From positions 3,782,001-3,846,000 of the forward strand of contig OY755181.1 of the NCBI GenBank assembly GCA_963576735.1: a stretch of 64,000 bases of DNA, in the 5' to 3' direction. Positions 1 through 10,250 of the stretch are shown here, one piece after another. Position 1 is the first letter of the stretch. Each line of letters starts with the position of its first letter. Below the pieces are notes generated by a model. That model was not told where the DNA came from and did no database searches. It worked only from the letters and a program-made list of their open reading frames with translations. The DNA comes from Bedellia somnulentella (lineage: Eukaryota > Arthropoda > Insecta > Lepidoptera > Bedelliidae). Made by a program: the position numbers and the translations under genes.

Positions 1-261
1 ATCAAAAATACTTATTTTAAAAGACGGATTTTATTGAAATAATGCAATATTTTTATCTCGCATTATTACATATGGCTCCAAAAAAGAAATATTAAGACTA
101 ATGAAATAATAGAAATGAATATTTTTATTGCAGTCAAATAGCCTATTGTATAAGTATAATAAGGCTTACTCATTCAATGAAAGCGTGTAGTCCGAAGCTG
201 ATATAGTATTTGTATCAACTTTTTAACACATTATAATTATTTGCTTTGAAGTCCTGGTTTA
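1..261. other. AT-rich DNA without recognised feature
   Basis: No convincing coding frame or repeat end was seen before the first SINE copy. Confidence 0.5.
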
Positions 262-479
262 GAGTGTCAGTACTCCTTTCTACCCACGGGTGTTGTAAGA
301 GGCGACTAAGGGTATGGGACTTTTTAAAGTGGTTTTTGGGCGATTTGGTTAAGATACTTTGTTTCTACGATGTTGTCATCTATCAACTTCTAAATGTGGC
401 CGAGGATTTTCTACCTCTAAAGCTCTGGCTGCCCCTTTTTGGGTTTTATGGCCGTGAGTATTTGTATGAATGTAAGTAT
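262..479 (+). repeat. SINE family A copy A1
   Basis: Nearly complete member of the window's commonest repeat. It has the head block (CTACCCACGGGTGTTGTAAG, GGCGACTAAGGGTATGGG), the middle block with TTTTTGGGCGAT, and the tail block CTCTGGCTGCCCC followed by GGCCGTGAGTATTTGTATG. The small open frame across it is incidental. The first few head bases (GTGTAGTG) are degraded. Confidence 0.85.
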
Positions 480-1058
480 TTATTAATAAACGCTTTAAGT
501 GGGGCGGGGGAAAACGCGGACCAGATTTTAATGTTGATAAACTGAATACTTCATCTAATTTTTTTTTATGTTAAAACTGACATTAAAATTAAATAATTAT
601 TTTTATTGTTTTATATAATATGACCTATTTAGTCATTTTATACAAAATATTCATAGAACAAAAGAGAATTCTGGTGAGAAATGGTGAGATCAAGCTAAAA
701 CTATTGCACCATATTGATGCAAACCGGGCAAAATTAAAAATATTATTTAAACCAACTTTGTTTTATATTTTAACATTAGTGTTGTAAGAAGAATTGATTT
801 TTATTTCATTCTTTCTTTGATTTTGGATTTATTTATTATATTCTATAGTTAGCTGATTCAACAATCAAATATGTGATTGGTATAATTTATAACAATTAAA
901 AGATTATACCTTAAAATCTGTTTCCTAATTCCTGAAATAATTCCAATTAATTGTTCTTCTTTATTTTTATATTTGTCCTCTGAATATTTCAACAAACTCT
1001 AAGTGCCGCCATTTATTCGTATTTGAGAAGTTAAAAGCTTATCGTCCCATTTATCGGG
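480..1058. other. AT-rich stretch, nothing recognised
   Basis: No coding frame, repeat terminus or RNA-like structure stood out. Confidence 0.4.
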
Positions 1059-1342
1059 GTCTGCGTCTAGGGCTGGTTCTGTGGCTAATGATGTTGAGGG
1101 TCTCAAGAAGCGGAAATACAGTAATCTAGGTGAAGACCATATTTTCACTGCTTTCGCTGTTGAGACCCTCGATCCATGGGGTCCAAGTGCCCGTCAATTT
1201 TTTAAGGAAATCGGCGCGCTTGGTGGTGACATGTGGTGATCCAAGGGCTGGTGTGTATTTTGCCCAACGTATTAGTTTGGCTATACAAAGGGGCAATGCC
1301 GCCAGCCTCCTTGGTACCTTACCACCAAGCGATTTAAAAGTT
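1059..1342 (+). pseudogene. Retroelement C-terminal endonuclease-like domain, broken copy 1
   Basis: The translation carries the terminal part of the domain seen most completely at 22656-23315. It has an alanine-rich stretch with KRKYSNL, then AVETLDPWGPSARQF, a KEIGARL motif, and the terminal block QRISLAIQRGNAASLLGTL. The upstream half and downstream half sit in different frames, with the shift near the poly-T at about 1197-1203, so it is not functional. It is cut on its 5' side relative to the 22.66-kb copy and ends just after the same GT-L-P motif, as expected for a 5'-truncated retrocopy. No zinc-finger or PD motif remains. The family name is uncertain. Confidence 0.7.
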
Positions 1343-1344
1343 TT

Positions 1345-2017
1345 TTTTTTTATCATAAAGTATATAATTTTTAAGTAATTAAAATGTATTATTTTAAGCT
1401 ACTTATTGATTATATTTTTTTGTACAATTCTGATAAACCTTTCTTGTTTCTATTACATTGATAAATCTTTTTTTTTGCTTCAAAAACAACAGATAACTAA
1501 CAGAAATTTGGAATATGCACTTGTTTTCTGCACAATATATCTAGTAAGAACGGTCCTTACCACTAACTTGTGTTGATTTGACTTTGGTAGACTTTGGGAG
1601 ATGTTTACATCTTAATGAAGTTACTTCTTCTTGATTGTAAAAATACCATAGGACTTAAAGCAAACTGTATAATAAAAAAATACTATACTGAAAGTACATT
1701 AAGTTTTAATCTAGTATAAGCATTCTAAGAATAATCAATCTAAACTTCATATATGTTTTTTACAATAACCTCCAAGGCCAATAATGTTACTGTTTTTGAT
1801 ATTTTATTAAGCACAATACACATTCCATTATATTTCTTCGTTATAATAAGGTTATGAAATTATTACTATAAGAAATTGTAAATAACGAGACAAAATAAAT
1901 AGTTTTATGTTAAATTATTTCTTTTAATAATCAAACCGTTTTCTATCCCATACATTATTTCTTCATTGTTAATAGTAAAATGATAAAATTGTTATCTTCC
2001 AGAAAAGCCGTTCCATA
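1345..2017. other. AT-rich stretch, nothing recognised
   Basis: Homopolymer-rich DNA with no supported gene or repeat end. Confidence 0.4.
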
Positions 2018-2094
2018 TTCACCAATTGTTCAGAGTACCCACGTTTTAATTGAGGACCACTTACCACTCACGTGATAAGGGGCAGGCTTATCGC
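2018..2094 (-). repeat. SINE family B fragment
   Basis: Matches the central part of family B on the minus strand (GTTCAGAGTACCCACGTTTT and CTCACGTGATAAGGGGCAGG). It is interrupted at TATCGCC by the tail of A2. I do not see it resume on the far side. Confidence 0.7.
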
Positions 2095-2339
2095 CATACA
2101 TACATAATACTCACGGCTGTAAATCCCTAAAAGGGGTAGCAGAGCTAAGAAATTAGAAATTCCTCAGCCACTTTTGGAAGTTGAGTGGGGAAAAGGTGGT
2201 AAAATAAAGGTTTTTGGTGATGGGTCTCCAACCGCATCGCCCAAAAATCCAATAAAAAACCCCAATGCTCTTAGTCGCCTCTTACGACACCCGTGGGTAG
2301 AAAGGGGTAGCGACATTCTAAGCCAGCACTACACTACAC
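2095..2339 (-). repeat. SINE family A copy A2
   Basis: Full-length-looking minus copy. It begins with the tail microsatellite CATACATACATAATACTCAC, continues through GGGGTAGCAGAGCTAAG, GGTGATGGGTCTCCAACCGC and CGCCTCTTACGACACCCGTG, and ends at TTCTAAGCCAGCACTACAC. It abuts a family B fragment, so it probably inserted into it. Confidence 0.9.
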
Positions 2340-2433
2340 AAAAATATCTCGAGAATAGTTCATACTGAAAATCGGGCTATCTTTTATGGTAACTATAGCC
2401 ATGAGTATACGTAGGAAAAGCCAGGAAAGAATA

Positions 2434-2692
2434 TCATCATCATCATCAGTCAATAGACGTCTACTGCTGCTGGACATAGGCCTTCCCCAAAGATCTCCAC
2501 AACAACTGGTTCGGTAATGCTCTCATCCGTCGGTTTCCCGCGACCTTGACCAAGTCGTCGGCCTACCTTGTTACTACAAGGCTTACCCACACTGCGTCGT
2601 CCAGTACGTGGCCGCCACTCTAGAACCTTCCAGCCCATTGACCGTCGGTCGGTTCGGCGGGCAAACTGCCCCGCTCATTATATTATTATATA
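2434..2692 (-). pseudogene. LINE reverse transcriptase C-terminal fragment with (ATC)n tail
   Basis: On the minus strand the frame reads MGWKVLEWRPRTGRRSVGKP and ends near a VEIFGEG-type stretch. This is the familiar C-terminal tail of a LINE ORF2 seen widely in moth and butterfly DNA. The minus-strand 3' end is a short GAT/ATC microsatellite (2434-2448), as expected for a LINE tail. Frameshifts disrupt the last third. This lineage differs from the RTE ends elsewhere in the window, because the tail and C-terminal motif differ. Confidence 0.6.
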
Positions 2693-3470
2693 ATGATATT
2701 GCATCTTTGATAGAGGATATGGGAATATTTAAGCTTTTTTTGCTGTAATATACATTGCTAGATAATTTGGTTAGTCAAAGTTTTTACCATTATGGGTACC
2801 ATTTAAATATTTCAAAACAGAAACTGCATCATTTCAATTAATTATTTTATTTCAAATATCTTAACCTGAAGAGCATCAGGTTTGGCAGTTTGCAAGGAAG
2901 ATTTCTGTTCTTCTGAGAAATCTTGATCCGCCTTCGCATCAAAAAGTACTGGGATATGGCTAAATACATTGTGCCCTTTCTGTACCCTATGCGTAGTTTA
3001 TTATCCGTATTAAAGCAAAGAGGAAAACCAGCTCAAAGAAACACTATACAACTGTGTATGTGTATTATCGGTTAAGAATAGCTCCCGTGGTTGTTCATAA
3101 GAGTAAAAAAAAAAAAAATGATTTTTTCAAATAAAGTTTCAGTAACAATATTTAAAGATATGTATCACATTCACATAACAGAAGTATGGTTTATTTGTTA
3201 GAATAGTTTTGAGTTCTACCCCCCGAACTAGTGAAAACACTGTATTACGGCAAGGTAGGCTCTCATCGCTACTCGGGCTCGCGCTATTCAATGGAATATG
3301 ATTTATTGCCCTTTACAAACTGTGGCAACAATATACAGTATATGCACGATTTTAAGATAAAACAATAAATCTAATAACATACCATTTTGAATATGATTTT
3401 TTTATATACGTGCATATTACAACTTTATCAAACATGTATATATTAATTAAGATACTTATATATATTTAAA
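2693..3470. other. Non-coding stretch, nothing recognised
   Basis: AT-rich, with a short poly-A at 3107-3118. No gene or repeat end is supported. Confidence 0.4.
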
Positions 3471-3485
3471 TACACTTAAATACAT

Positions 3486-3518
<33 letters not shown>

Positions 3519-3615
3519 AATATATTCATCAATAAACATACAAAAGTAAAGTACATATAAACCACATACACACACATATACATACATACATACACATACA
3601 CATATATATACCTAG
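3471..3615. repeat. AT/AC-rich microsatellite at LINE 3' end
   Basis: Mixed (TA)n, (CA)n and (CATA)n runs lie just downstream, in the minus-strand sense, of the LINE ORF2 stop at 3699. They probably derive from or mark the 3' end of that element. Confidence 0.6.
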
Positions 3616-3698
3616 CCTATGCATACATATAGCAGAAACAACAACACAGGCAGTCTTAGATAATCTTATGGATAATGTAATTTACTTTTGATTTTTCA

Positions 3699-6635
3699 CT
3701 AGGATAATATATTAAGTAGATTTTCAGTTTCAGAGTAATCCAATTTTATGATATAATTATAAATAGCTAGTTTAATTTTATTGTAGGTCATATTAGAAAT
3801 AGTAATTGTCTGGGAAATTTGGTTATATAGATATGGGCCGCGAAAATAAGTACAACCCTGAGACAATTTAGTTTTACAGAGTGGAGTTTTGTAAACATTG
3901 TATTTTACTCTTTGGTTCACAGATTCTCTACTTTGTGAGTGTTGCATCAATACCACTTGTTGTATATAAATCTTTCTAACAGACAAAACTGGAAATTCGT
4001 TATACAAAAGTGATGTAGGATATCGAAACCCTTTGAAGTTAGCTACTTTTATAACCGCTCTCTGTGCTCTTTCCAGGCTTATAAGTGTTGTTTTATTACA
4101 TCCTCCCCAAGACAAAACTCCATAGCTTAGTATTGACTGACATAAACTGTAATAAGTCATTTTGATAATCTTTTTGTCCCTAATATGTCGCAGTTTCTTA
4201 AAAATACAGATAAGTTTCCTGATTCTCATTGTTAGAACCCTGATATGTTCTTTCCAACTTAAGTTCTCGTCAATTATTACACCAAGATACTTAATATATT
4301 TAACTTTAGCTACTATGTAACATGAACATTGTTGTGTCCCAGTGCACGTATGAGCCCTAAAAATCATGTCTTGGCTAGGTTGTTTGTTACTCCTAATGCT
4401 AAACGTTATATATTTGGTTTTATCAAGATTCAAGCTTAATAAATTTTCGGTTAACCATTGCATAATTTTATGAAATTCTCGTTCAGCTATTTGATGGATC
4501 TTTGCCCATGTAGATCCGTCAAAAATTACAACCGTATCATCAGCAAAAGTGACTATTTTAGCGTTACACAGTGGTTTCTGGCATAAATCATTTATATATA
4601 TTAAAAATAATGTAGGCCCTAGAACAGAACCTTGTGGAACACCATAAATAACACTTCTGCTGGTACTCAAACAGCTATCTAATTTTGTGAATTGTTTTCT
4701 GTTCATAAGATAGTCTGAAAACAATTTGAGAGCAAGTCCTCGCACACCGATACACTCCAGCTTTTTGATCAGGATATGGATGGAAACAGTATCAAAAGCT
4801 TTTGCTAGGTCTAAGAATACAGCCAATACCTTACGTCCATTATCTAAATTACGTGAAATACGATTAACTACTTCTTCAATAGCTTGATTAGTCGATTTTT
4901 TTGCACGAAACCCAAATTGATTAGTGGACAACAACTTGTTAGTTTCTAAAAAATTTATAAGCCGATTATTTAGTAGTTTTTCCAGAATCTTAGCCAAAGA
5001 TGGTAGAAGAGATATAGGCCTATAATTCGACACACTGTTTTTATCATCCGATTTATGTACTGGTATTACAAGAGACTCTTTCAGCTTATATGGGAAAATC
5101 CCTGATGAGAAACATAAATTACAGAGGTGAGAAATAGGTCCTACAACCGAATTAATAGCCTGCTTTAAAAACACCATAGATATACCATCCCAACCGGTGG
5201 AAACCTTACTTTTCATGGAAAGTATAACATTTTTTATTTCTACTTCATCAGTAGGTACCAAACCTAAAGAATTCACTGGACTTACTTTACTTTTAAAATC
5301 AGATGCAAGCTGTTCTTGGGTTTTGCTATTCTTAGATAATATGTTCATAGCTAGTGAGCTTCCAATGTCTGTAAAATAGTTATTTATGTAATTTACAGAA
5401 GCTTCCGGATTAGGTTTAATTTCTAAGAGGTTTTTATTAGAACTTGGTTTTTTTTCAATATTGCATATTTGTTTAATGGTTTTCCAAGTTTTTCCAATAT
5501 CCTTCCTGTTTTTTTCTAACTCTGTTTTTTCATAATTAGTTTTAATGGTATTCAGCAAATTATTACAAAAGTTTCTATACCGTTTGTAAGAAAGTTCAAG
5601 AACCTTATCTGGCTTATATTTTAGTTTTGAATGTAGCCTATCTCTAAATTCTATACATCGCAGAAGCCCTGGTGTCATCCATGGCTTCAAACATACTTTT
5701 CGTTTAGGTACTTTGCACCAGTATGAGTTTTTTTCTATAATATTTGAAATAATGGCGATGAACTCAGAAGTAACAATATTTGGGTCTTCAATAGTAAGTA
5801 AACTGTCCCAACTAATTGCCTCTAAATCACAGATACTCTGCTGTAAATTATGTCTTTTCGTAAAAACTGGTAAGAGTGCTTCTTTTTTATTTGATTTACT
5901 TATAGAGATTATAACACAGCTATGGTCAGTAACAGTTGTATCACACACTATAGTTAGCATTGATTTATTTGGTTTCGCAAAGCAATGATCAATACAACTG
6001 TTCCCTCGCGTGCAGAAACAATGACTTGGTAGTAAACCATGTAGGGCCATGAAATCAAGATATTTATTGCTTCGCAAATCTCTATTTCCTTCCTTAATAT
6101 CTATATTTAGGTCTCCTAATATGTAAAGATTAGTATATTTTTGTAAAGACTTAATAATGTTATCAAGAGATTCTAGAAAATTATCTATGTTGTAAATAGA
6201 TGGAGACCTATAGATGCACAAAAAAGCATAAGTGTCATTTAATTCGATAATTAGTCCCTCTGCATCTTTAAGAGTAGGCTCAGAAAATTTTACTTTTAAA
6301 CTATTTTTATAATATATAACTAACCCGCTGTTTTGATTTATGATTTTGCTAGATTTAAAATTTTCCAAATCAACCAAAGGTGGCAAATTCGGAAGACATG
6401 ATAACCAGCATTCAGTGAAAATTATGATATCATATTCAATAGCTAGTCTACTCAATAGAATTTCAAATCCTGAAAAATTTTTACCCAGACTACAGATATT
6501 CTGCATAACTACATTAAGATTATTATTATGCACCAATTTTCGACAATCCTCCACTCGGTCAATCCTGATTGCATCACCAACAGTGACCTCTCGATCAATG
6601 TCAGTGGCAACCTGCTCAAGGCTTTTATCTATCAT
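3699..6635 (-). CDS. LINE ORF2: endonuclease-reverse transcriptase, 978 aa
   Basis: Encodes the nicking endonuclease and reverse transcriptase that copy LINE RNA into chromosomal DNA. Residues about 40-245 form an EEP-type endonuclease: VVMQNICSL, FTECWL (Glu about 75), GDLNID (174-179) and TVTDHS (about 235-240). Residues about 510-740 form the reverse transcriptase: GFRAKKSTNQA, AVFLDLAKAFDTVS (Asp about 609), GVPQGSVLGPTLF, and TFADDTVVIF (Asp-Asp about 699-700). The C-terminus has the SYGVLSWGGCNKTT motif and a YFRGPYLYN-like block before the stop. Length is normal for a jockey-like ORF2. The start at 6635 follows ORF1 by about 300 bp, and an earlier start is blocked by stops. All catalytic residues I can see are present. 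No restriction-like endonuclease or RNase H was seen. Confidence 0.9.
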   Translation of the reverse strand: MIDKSLEQVATDIDREVTVGDAIRIDRVEDCRKLVHNNNLNVVMQNICSLGKNFSGFEILLSRLAIEYDIIIFTECWLSCLPNLPPLVDLENFKSSKIINQNSGLVIYYKNSLKVKFSEPTLKDAEGLIIELNDTYAFLCIYRSPSIYNIDNFLESLDNIIKSLQKYTNLYILGDLNIDIKEGNRDLRSNKYLDFMALHGLLPSHCFCTRGNSCIDHCFAKPNKSMLTIVCDTTVTDHSCVIISISKSNKKEALLPVFTKRHNLQQSICDLEAISWDSLLTIEDPNIVTSEFIAIISNIIEKNSYWCKVPKRKVCLKPWMTPGLLRCIEFRDRLHSKLKYKPDKVLELSYKRYRNFCNNLLNTIKTNYEKTELEKNRKDIGKTWKTIKQICNIEKKPSSNKNLLEIKPNPEASVNYINNYFTDIGSSLAMNILSKNSKTQEQLASDFKSKVSPVNSLGLVPTDEVEIKNVILSMKSKVSTGWDGISMVFLKQAINSVVGPISHLCNLCFSSGIFPYKLKESLVIPVHKSDDKNSVSNYRPISLLPSLAKILEKLLNNRLINFLETNKLLSTNQFGFRAKKSTNQAIEEVVNRISRNLDNGRKVLAVFLDLAKAFDTVSIHILIKKLECIGVRGLALKLFSDYLMNRKQFTKLDSCLSTSRSVIYGVPQGSVLGPTLFLIYINDLCQKPLCNAKIVTFADDTVVIFDGSTWAKIHQIAEREFHKIMQWLTENLLSLNLDKTKYITFSIRSNKQPSQDMIFRAHTCTGTQQCSCYIVAKVKYIKYLGVIIDENLSWKEHIRVLTMRIRKLICIFKKLRHIRDKKIIKMTYYSLCQSILSYGVLSWGGCNKTTLISLERAQRAVIKVANFKGFRYPTSLLYNEFPVLSVRKIYIQQVVLMQHSQSRESVNQRVKYNVYKTPLCKTKLSQGCTYFRGPYLYNQISQTITISNMTYNKIKLAIYNYIIKLDYSETENLLNILS

Positions 6636-6942
6636 TATATGATTTGATAATTAATAAATTAAATTTGAAAATAAGATGAACTGGCCGAGAAAAGGGTGTC
6701 GAAGGGGGTGTAAAACTAATGTTCTGCTTGTTAAGTTTGTTGTTAATGCTTACTAATAATATATACATATAATTGAATAATATTAGTACATAAAATTAAT
6801 AAAATATATCATAGAAAATATTTAAACTATTAATAATTATATTGGTGTAAGGATATAAAACAAAAACATATTTGCTTACATAGTTATTACCATTAGACAA
6901 TATGTAGTATACTGCGATTGACTGTAAATAAATTTCATATAG

Positions 6943-7794
6943 TCACTTTTTTGAAAAACGTTCCAATTGCTCAAGTGAATTTACTGTAAGGGTAGGGCTA
7001 TTTTCTGTCTCTTTTATAAGAACCAATCCTTTAGAAATCCATACAAACTTCAAGGTTCCATTCTTCAGAAGATTCCTAGCTGTATTAAACAATTTCCGGG
7101 AAGTAACAGTAAGAACGTCCGATATGTAAATTGGAATAACTACATCCGAAAAACCAAGATGAGTAGAGTTAAGTTTGCCAAGAGTGTTCATTTTATTAAA
7201 ACTTCTAACCGCCTTCATTAAGTCAGATTTTATTTTCCCATTATTGAATTCAACCACAATAGGAGCATTATCACAACCCCTTCTATAAATCTCCTTTATC
7301 TGATAAGAGTCTTTTGGATATTCCACTGTTTTGTAAAGGTTGTCAATAACATTGGAAAGATTTTCATTATCTTTTTTTGGCACGTTCCGTATTTCCATCT
7401 TGCACTTATTTTCATTTCTCAACATAACTTCCAGTTGGTTTTCCAGATCGGTGATTTTGAGAATCGCTTTTGAGTGCTCAATTGTTAAAGTCTCAACTGT
7501 AGTTTTAATCTCTGCAAACTGTTGGTTATTCTTTTCAATCAGGGTTTTTAAATTATTATTTGCCTCCACTAGTTTAAGATTCTCCGACTTAATTGCATTT
7601 AACAACTTTGTATTTTCTTTCTCTTGCGATTCTTGCAAATTCTTCACCATTTCCTTAATAAATTCGTAGCAATCACATTCAGGTTTTTTGCGCTTTCTAA
7701 TATTAAGATTAAATGTTTCATTACCTGCAGTAGATAGATCAGGGAAAGATAAAGACGCAGCCCTCTTCGACTCAGCATCCGGTGAATGAAACAT
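6943..7794 (-). CDS. LINE ORF1: coiled coil + FP25K-like domain, 283 aa
   Basis: Probable RNA-binding or structural ORF1 protein of the LINE. Residues 1-43 are polar and basic, with RKRKK at 33-37. Residues about 44-132 are a lysine/glutamate-rich heptad stretch predicted as a long coiled coil. Residues about 133-281 show the pattern of the C-terminal domain shared with baculovirus FP25K proteins: EIRNVPK, then an IKEIYRRG-like strand, APIVVEFNN, LFNTAR, then LKFVWISKGLVLIKETE and a closing SPTLTVNSLEQL. No CCHC zinc knuckles are present, unlike the gag-like ORF1 of classical jockey elements. The ATG at 7794 is followed by an uninterrupted frame. It is read in the same direction as ORF2 and separated from it by a 307-bp spacer. 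Assignment to the LINE rests on position and orientation. The FP25K resemblance is by motif only. Confidence 0.75.
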   Translation of the reverse strand: MFHSPDAESKRAASLSFPDLSTAGNETFNLNIRKRKKPECDCYEFIKEMVKNLQESQEKENTKLLNAIKSENLKLVEANNNLKTLIEKNNQQFAEIKTTVETLTIEHSKAILKITDLENQLEVMLRNENKCKMEIRNVPKKDNENLSNVIDNLYKTVEYPKDSYQIKEIYRRGCDNAPIVVEFNNGKIKSDLMKAVRSFNKMNTLGKLNSTHLGFSDVVIPIYISDVLTVTSRKLFNTARNLLKNGTLKFVWISKGLVLIKETENSPTLTVNSLEQLERFSKK

Positions 7795-8034
7795 GACTGG
7801 ATTAATCTTAAAGTTTTACTTATACTGTCCTTACAAGAAGCACGCAGTCAACGCGTGAAACGATTCCCAATTGGTTTCTTTTATTTATTTTTGCGATTTT
7901 GAGTTTTAAGACTATTATCTTTTGATCGATAATTTGTTTAAATACTGTGAAATAAATAATTTAAATATTTAAAGACAAAAATGACACGACTAGCTCGATG
8001 CAGCGATGAAGCAAGAATTCTAATGAAGAAGAAG

Positions 8035-8187
8035 AGTCTAATGGTATTAGAGCTTTTGAAGAAGTTGTTTGGCGATACATTTGGAGACCTATCACCTACA
8101 ACCTTTGTTTTACAATCTTTACCCTCCAAAAGTGACTGTCTTCTGGCTACCCCTTCTAAGGATCTATAGCCGTGAGTATTTGTCTGT
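8035..8187 (+). repeat. SINE family A copy A3, diverged
   Basis: The 3' two-thirds is recognisable: TTTGGAGACCTATCACCTAC, ACCTTTGTTTTACAATC, CTGGCTACCCCTTCTAAGG, then TATAGCCGTGAGTATTTG. The head is degraded. Confidence 0.7.
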
Positions 8188-8211
8188 ATATAATATGAGA
8201 ACCATACATCA

Positions 8212-8262
8212 CTGAATGATACTTAGTCATGTGGTTGTGCATCCGTACAAAGCAGTGATAGG
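8212..8262 (+). repeat. SINE family B remnant
   Basis: A short piece resembles the B body (ACTTAGTCATGTGGTTGTGC, then a GTACAAA and GATAGGCC pattern). It has lost both ends. Confidence 0.4.
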
Positions 8263-8673
8263 CCCTCTCTGTAATTCTCGTTTTCCCTTTTGTAATACGC
8301 CGCCCCACAAAATGAACAACAAATGAACATAAAGTTCCGTGGTATTTCGAACAATCAGTATCTATAAATTGTAACATTCATTGACAATGATAAATTGCTG
8401 TGCGTTTTTAGGATTTGGTACCAATAAGGTGAAACGGGGCTTACTAGGGTTTGATGTCTGACTATCCCTCTATTACCAGACTGGATCTTGTGAATTGCAA
8501 TATTTTAAATGCCATTATTTTTATAGATTTTATTTTTTTAAGATTTCTCGAAATGGGATCGTCCCATGCAAAAAATTAGATTTTTACTCCGTTTCGCTAG
8601 ATCTTGGTAACAACAACAGATATACGCTTGAGATACACGTAGAATATGGACTTATTTTGTTTATACTTAATTA
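8263..8673. other. Non-coding, nothing recognised
   Basis: No supported gene or known repeat end. Confidence 0.35.
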
Positions 8674-8911
8674 ACATACACTTACAGCTATATTTCCCTA
8701 GAAGGGGTAGCCAGAGCTAAGCAATTATAAATTCCTCAGCCACTTTTGGAAGTTGAGTGGGGAAAAGATGGTAAAAACAAAGGTTTTTGGTGATGGGTCT
8801 CCAACCGCATCGCCCAAAAATCCAATAAAAGGCCCCAATACCCTTAGTCTCCTCTTACGATCACCCACGGTTAGAAATGGGGTAGTGTTATTCTAAGCCG
8901 ACAATACACAG
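8674..8911 (-). repeat. SINE family A copy A4
   Basis: Well-conserved minus copy from ACATACACTTACAGCTATAT to TTCTAAGCCGACAATACACA. It contains GGGGTAGCCAGAGCTAAGC and GGTGATGGGTCTCCAACCGC. Confidence 0.9.
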
Positions 8912-8974
8912 CTGCTTTACTTAATTAAATTTGTGTCAATGAATAAATATGATTTACATACGTGTACTCTTGAC

Positions 8975-9165
8975 TAGGAAACCAAAGGGAGGTTACAAAA
9001 TCTTTAGAACAATAAATTTCTGAGACACTTTTAAAAGTTGGGTGGAGAAAAATAATGTTAAATAATGGATTGTGATTAATCTCTAGAAAAGCGCCTAAAA
9101 ATCAATTAAAAGTCCCAATAATCTTTTTCAACTCGTGGTGCAAACACGAATTAGAATAGGTTAGT
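8975..9165 (-). repeat. SINE family A copy A5, highly diverged
   Basis: Scattered matches in the right order: CTGAGACACTTTTAAAAGTT, GGGTGGAGAAAA, GCGCCTAAAAATCAATTAAA, AGTCCCAATAATCTTT, AGAATAGG. It lies 64 bp from A4 in the same orientation and is clearly older. Confidence 0.55.
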
Positions 9166-9299
9166 GCGGCAGTTTCTGAGACAAATTGATAAACTGACAC
9201 TGAGATCAAAAAACCGTTAAAAAAATATAAAAAACAAGCATTTACATTGTCTACATTTACTCGCATTAAAAGCTTTTGTAACAGTTTAATAATTTGAAC

Positions 9300-9515
9300 A
9301 GCCGTGATAGTTTAGTAGGTAAAATGCCGCTTATCGTGCAGACGATAAAGGTTCGAATCCTGTTGTTCGCGGTGAGGGAAATCATCGTGAGGAAACCCAC
9401 ATGGCTGAGTTGTATTGTTGTGTTCGTACAAAACGGCGATAGCAGGCCTGCCCCCTATCGCGCGAGTACTGTGTCCAAGCTAAACGTAGGTACTATGAAT
9501 ACCAGGTGACAATGC
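9300..9515 (+). repeat. SINE family B copy with tRNA-like head, internally deleted
   Basis: Starts with an A-box-like GTGATAGTTTAGTAGGTAA and a good B-box GGTTCGAATCC, then joins the B body at GGTGAGGGAAATCATCGTG, GTACAAAACGGCGATAG and GCCTGCCCCCTATCGCGCG. The segment between head and GGTGAGGG present in longer copies is missing. The shared CTCTGCC 3' end is also missing. The open frame across it is incidental. Confidence 0.75.
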
Positions 9516-9530
9516 CGTTGGGGCTTACTT

Positions 9531-9900
9531 GATCTGTATTATATGCCCGTATTATATTTATTTATTTATAAAAATTGGAATAAAACTAATTTCGACAAGT
9601 ATACGAGTATGTATGATTATATCTAGTATTACTTTAAAAGGTCAGTGCAGAATAAACCAAAAAGCTCCGGTGATCTCGGGTTCGTATTCCGGAAGACGGT
9701 TTTAGCCAATTGGGTAGGACATTGTAGACTGAATCATCTTATTCTCGAAAAACTAAGATTTTCCCGTGCATCTGAAGTTACTCATTTATTATTCAAGAAC
9801 ATATCATATAACATTAGACAAAAGCACCTTACAACTAACTTAAACTAAAAATAATTTAACAATAAAATTAAACAAATATAATAAAAAAAGGTCAATTAAA
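9531..9900. other. Non-coding, nothing recognised
   Basis: AT-rich spacer between a SINE remnant and a retroelement pseudogene. Confidence 0.35.
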
Positions 9901-9902
9901 CA

Positions 9903-10240
9903 AACCGCTCCGAGACATATCCGACCCAAAGGTCCCCATTACGCTGGCAGCGTTACCCCGCTGAACAGCTAGGGAGATCCTCTGCATCAAAAATGCCCCA
10001 GAACGGTAGTCCCAGCCACGGTTCCTCAGGCGACGACCTATCTCTTTTATAAAAGATTTCCCTCTAAAACCCAAACTCCGGTAGTTTCTACAGCGAGAGG
10101 CACAAAGAAAAAAGAAGACATAAGTTGACTATATTTAGAAAGCTTATGTCTTGCAGCCGTTTCAGTAGCAGCCCCCGGAGCTGCAGAGCTAGATCCTACA
10201 TGGGAAGGTGCAAATGTGAAGAGTAAAGTTACTGATATGG
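9903..10240 (-). pseudogene. Retroelement C-terminal endonuclease-like domain, broken copy 2
   Basis: On the minus strand one frame gives a KLSKYSQLMSSFFFVPLAVE block followed by TTGVWV. A second frame gives KSFIKEIGRRLRNR, then MQRISLAVQRGNAASVMGTF. A frameshift near 10075 separates them. Order and spacing match the 22.66-kb copy from about its residue 125 onward. The 5' truncation point differs from copies 1 and 3, while the 3' end is shared. It is not functional. Confidence 0.7.
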
Positions 10241-10250
10241 AGGTTGACAT

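Larger units (their letters stand above)
3616..7860 (-). mobile_element. Non-LTR retrotransposon (LINE-1 of this window), both ORFs open
   Basis: Two-ORF LINE on the minus strand: ORF1 at 7794-6943, a 307-bp spacer, ORF2 at 6635-3699, a short 3' UTR, then a microsatellite. The apurinic-like endonuclease followed by a reverse transcriptase with FADD, and the C-terminal SYGVLSWGG motif, fit the jockey-like group. Neither ORF has an internal stop, so this copy may be intact or recently so. The 5' boundary (about 7860) and 3' boundary are estimates, because no target duplication was located. Confidence 0.8.

Noticed and set aside
6943..7794. Integrated baculovirus gene
   Set aside because: The FP25K-like domain is fused to a coiled coil and sits directly upstream of a LINE ORF2 in the same direction, with no other viral genes nearby.
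9300..9375. True tRNA gene
   Set aside because: A- and B-box-like motifs are present, but the sequence continues into the SINE B body and no proper acceptor stem forms.
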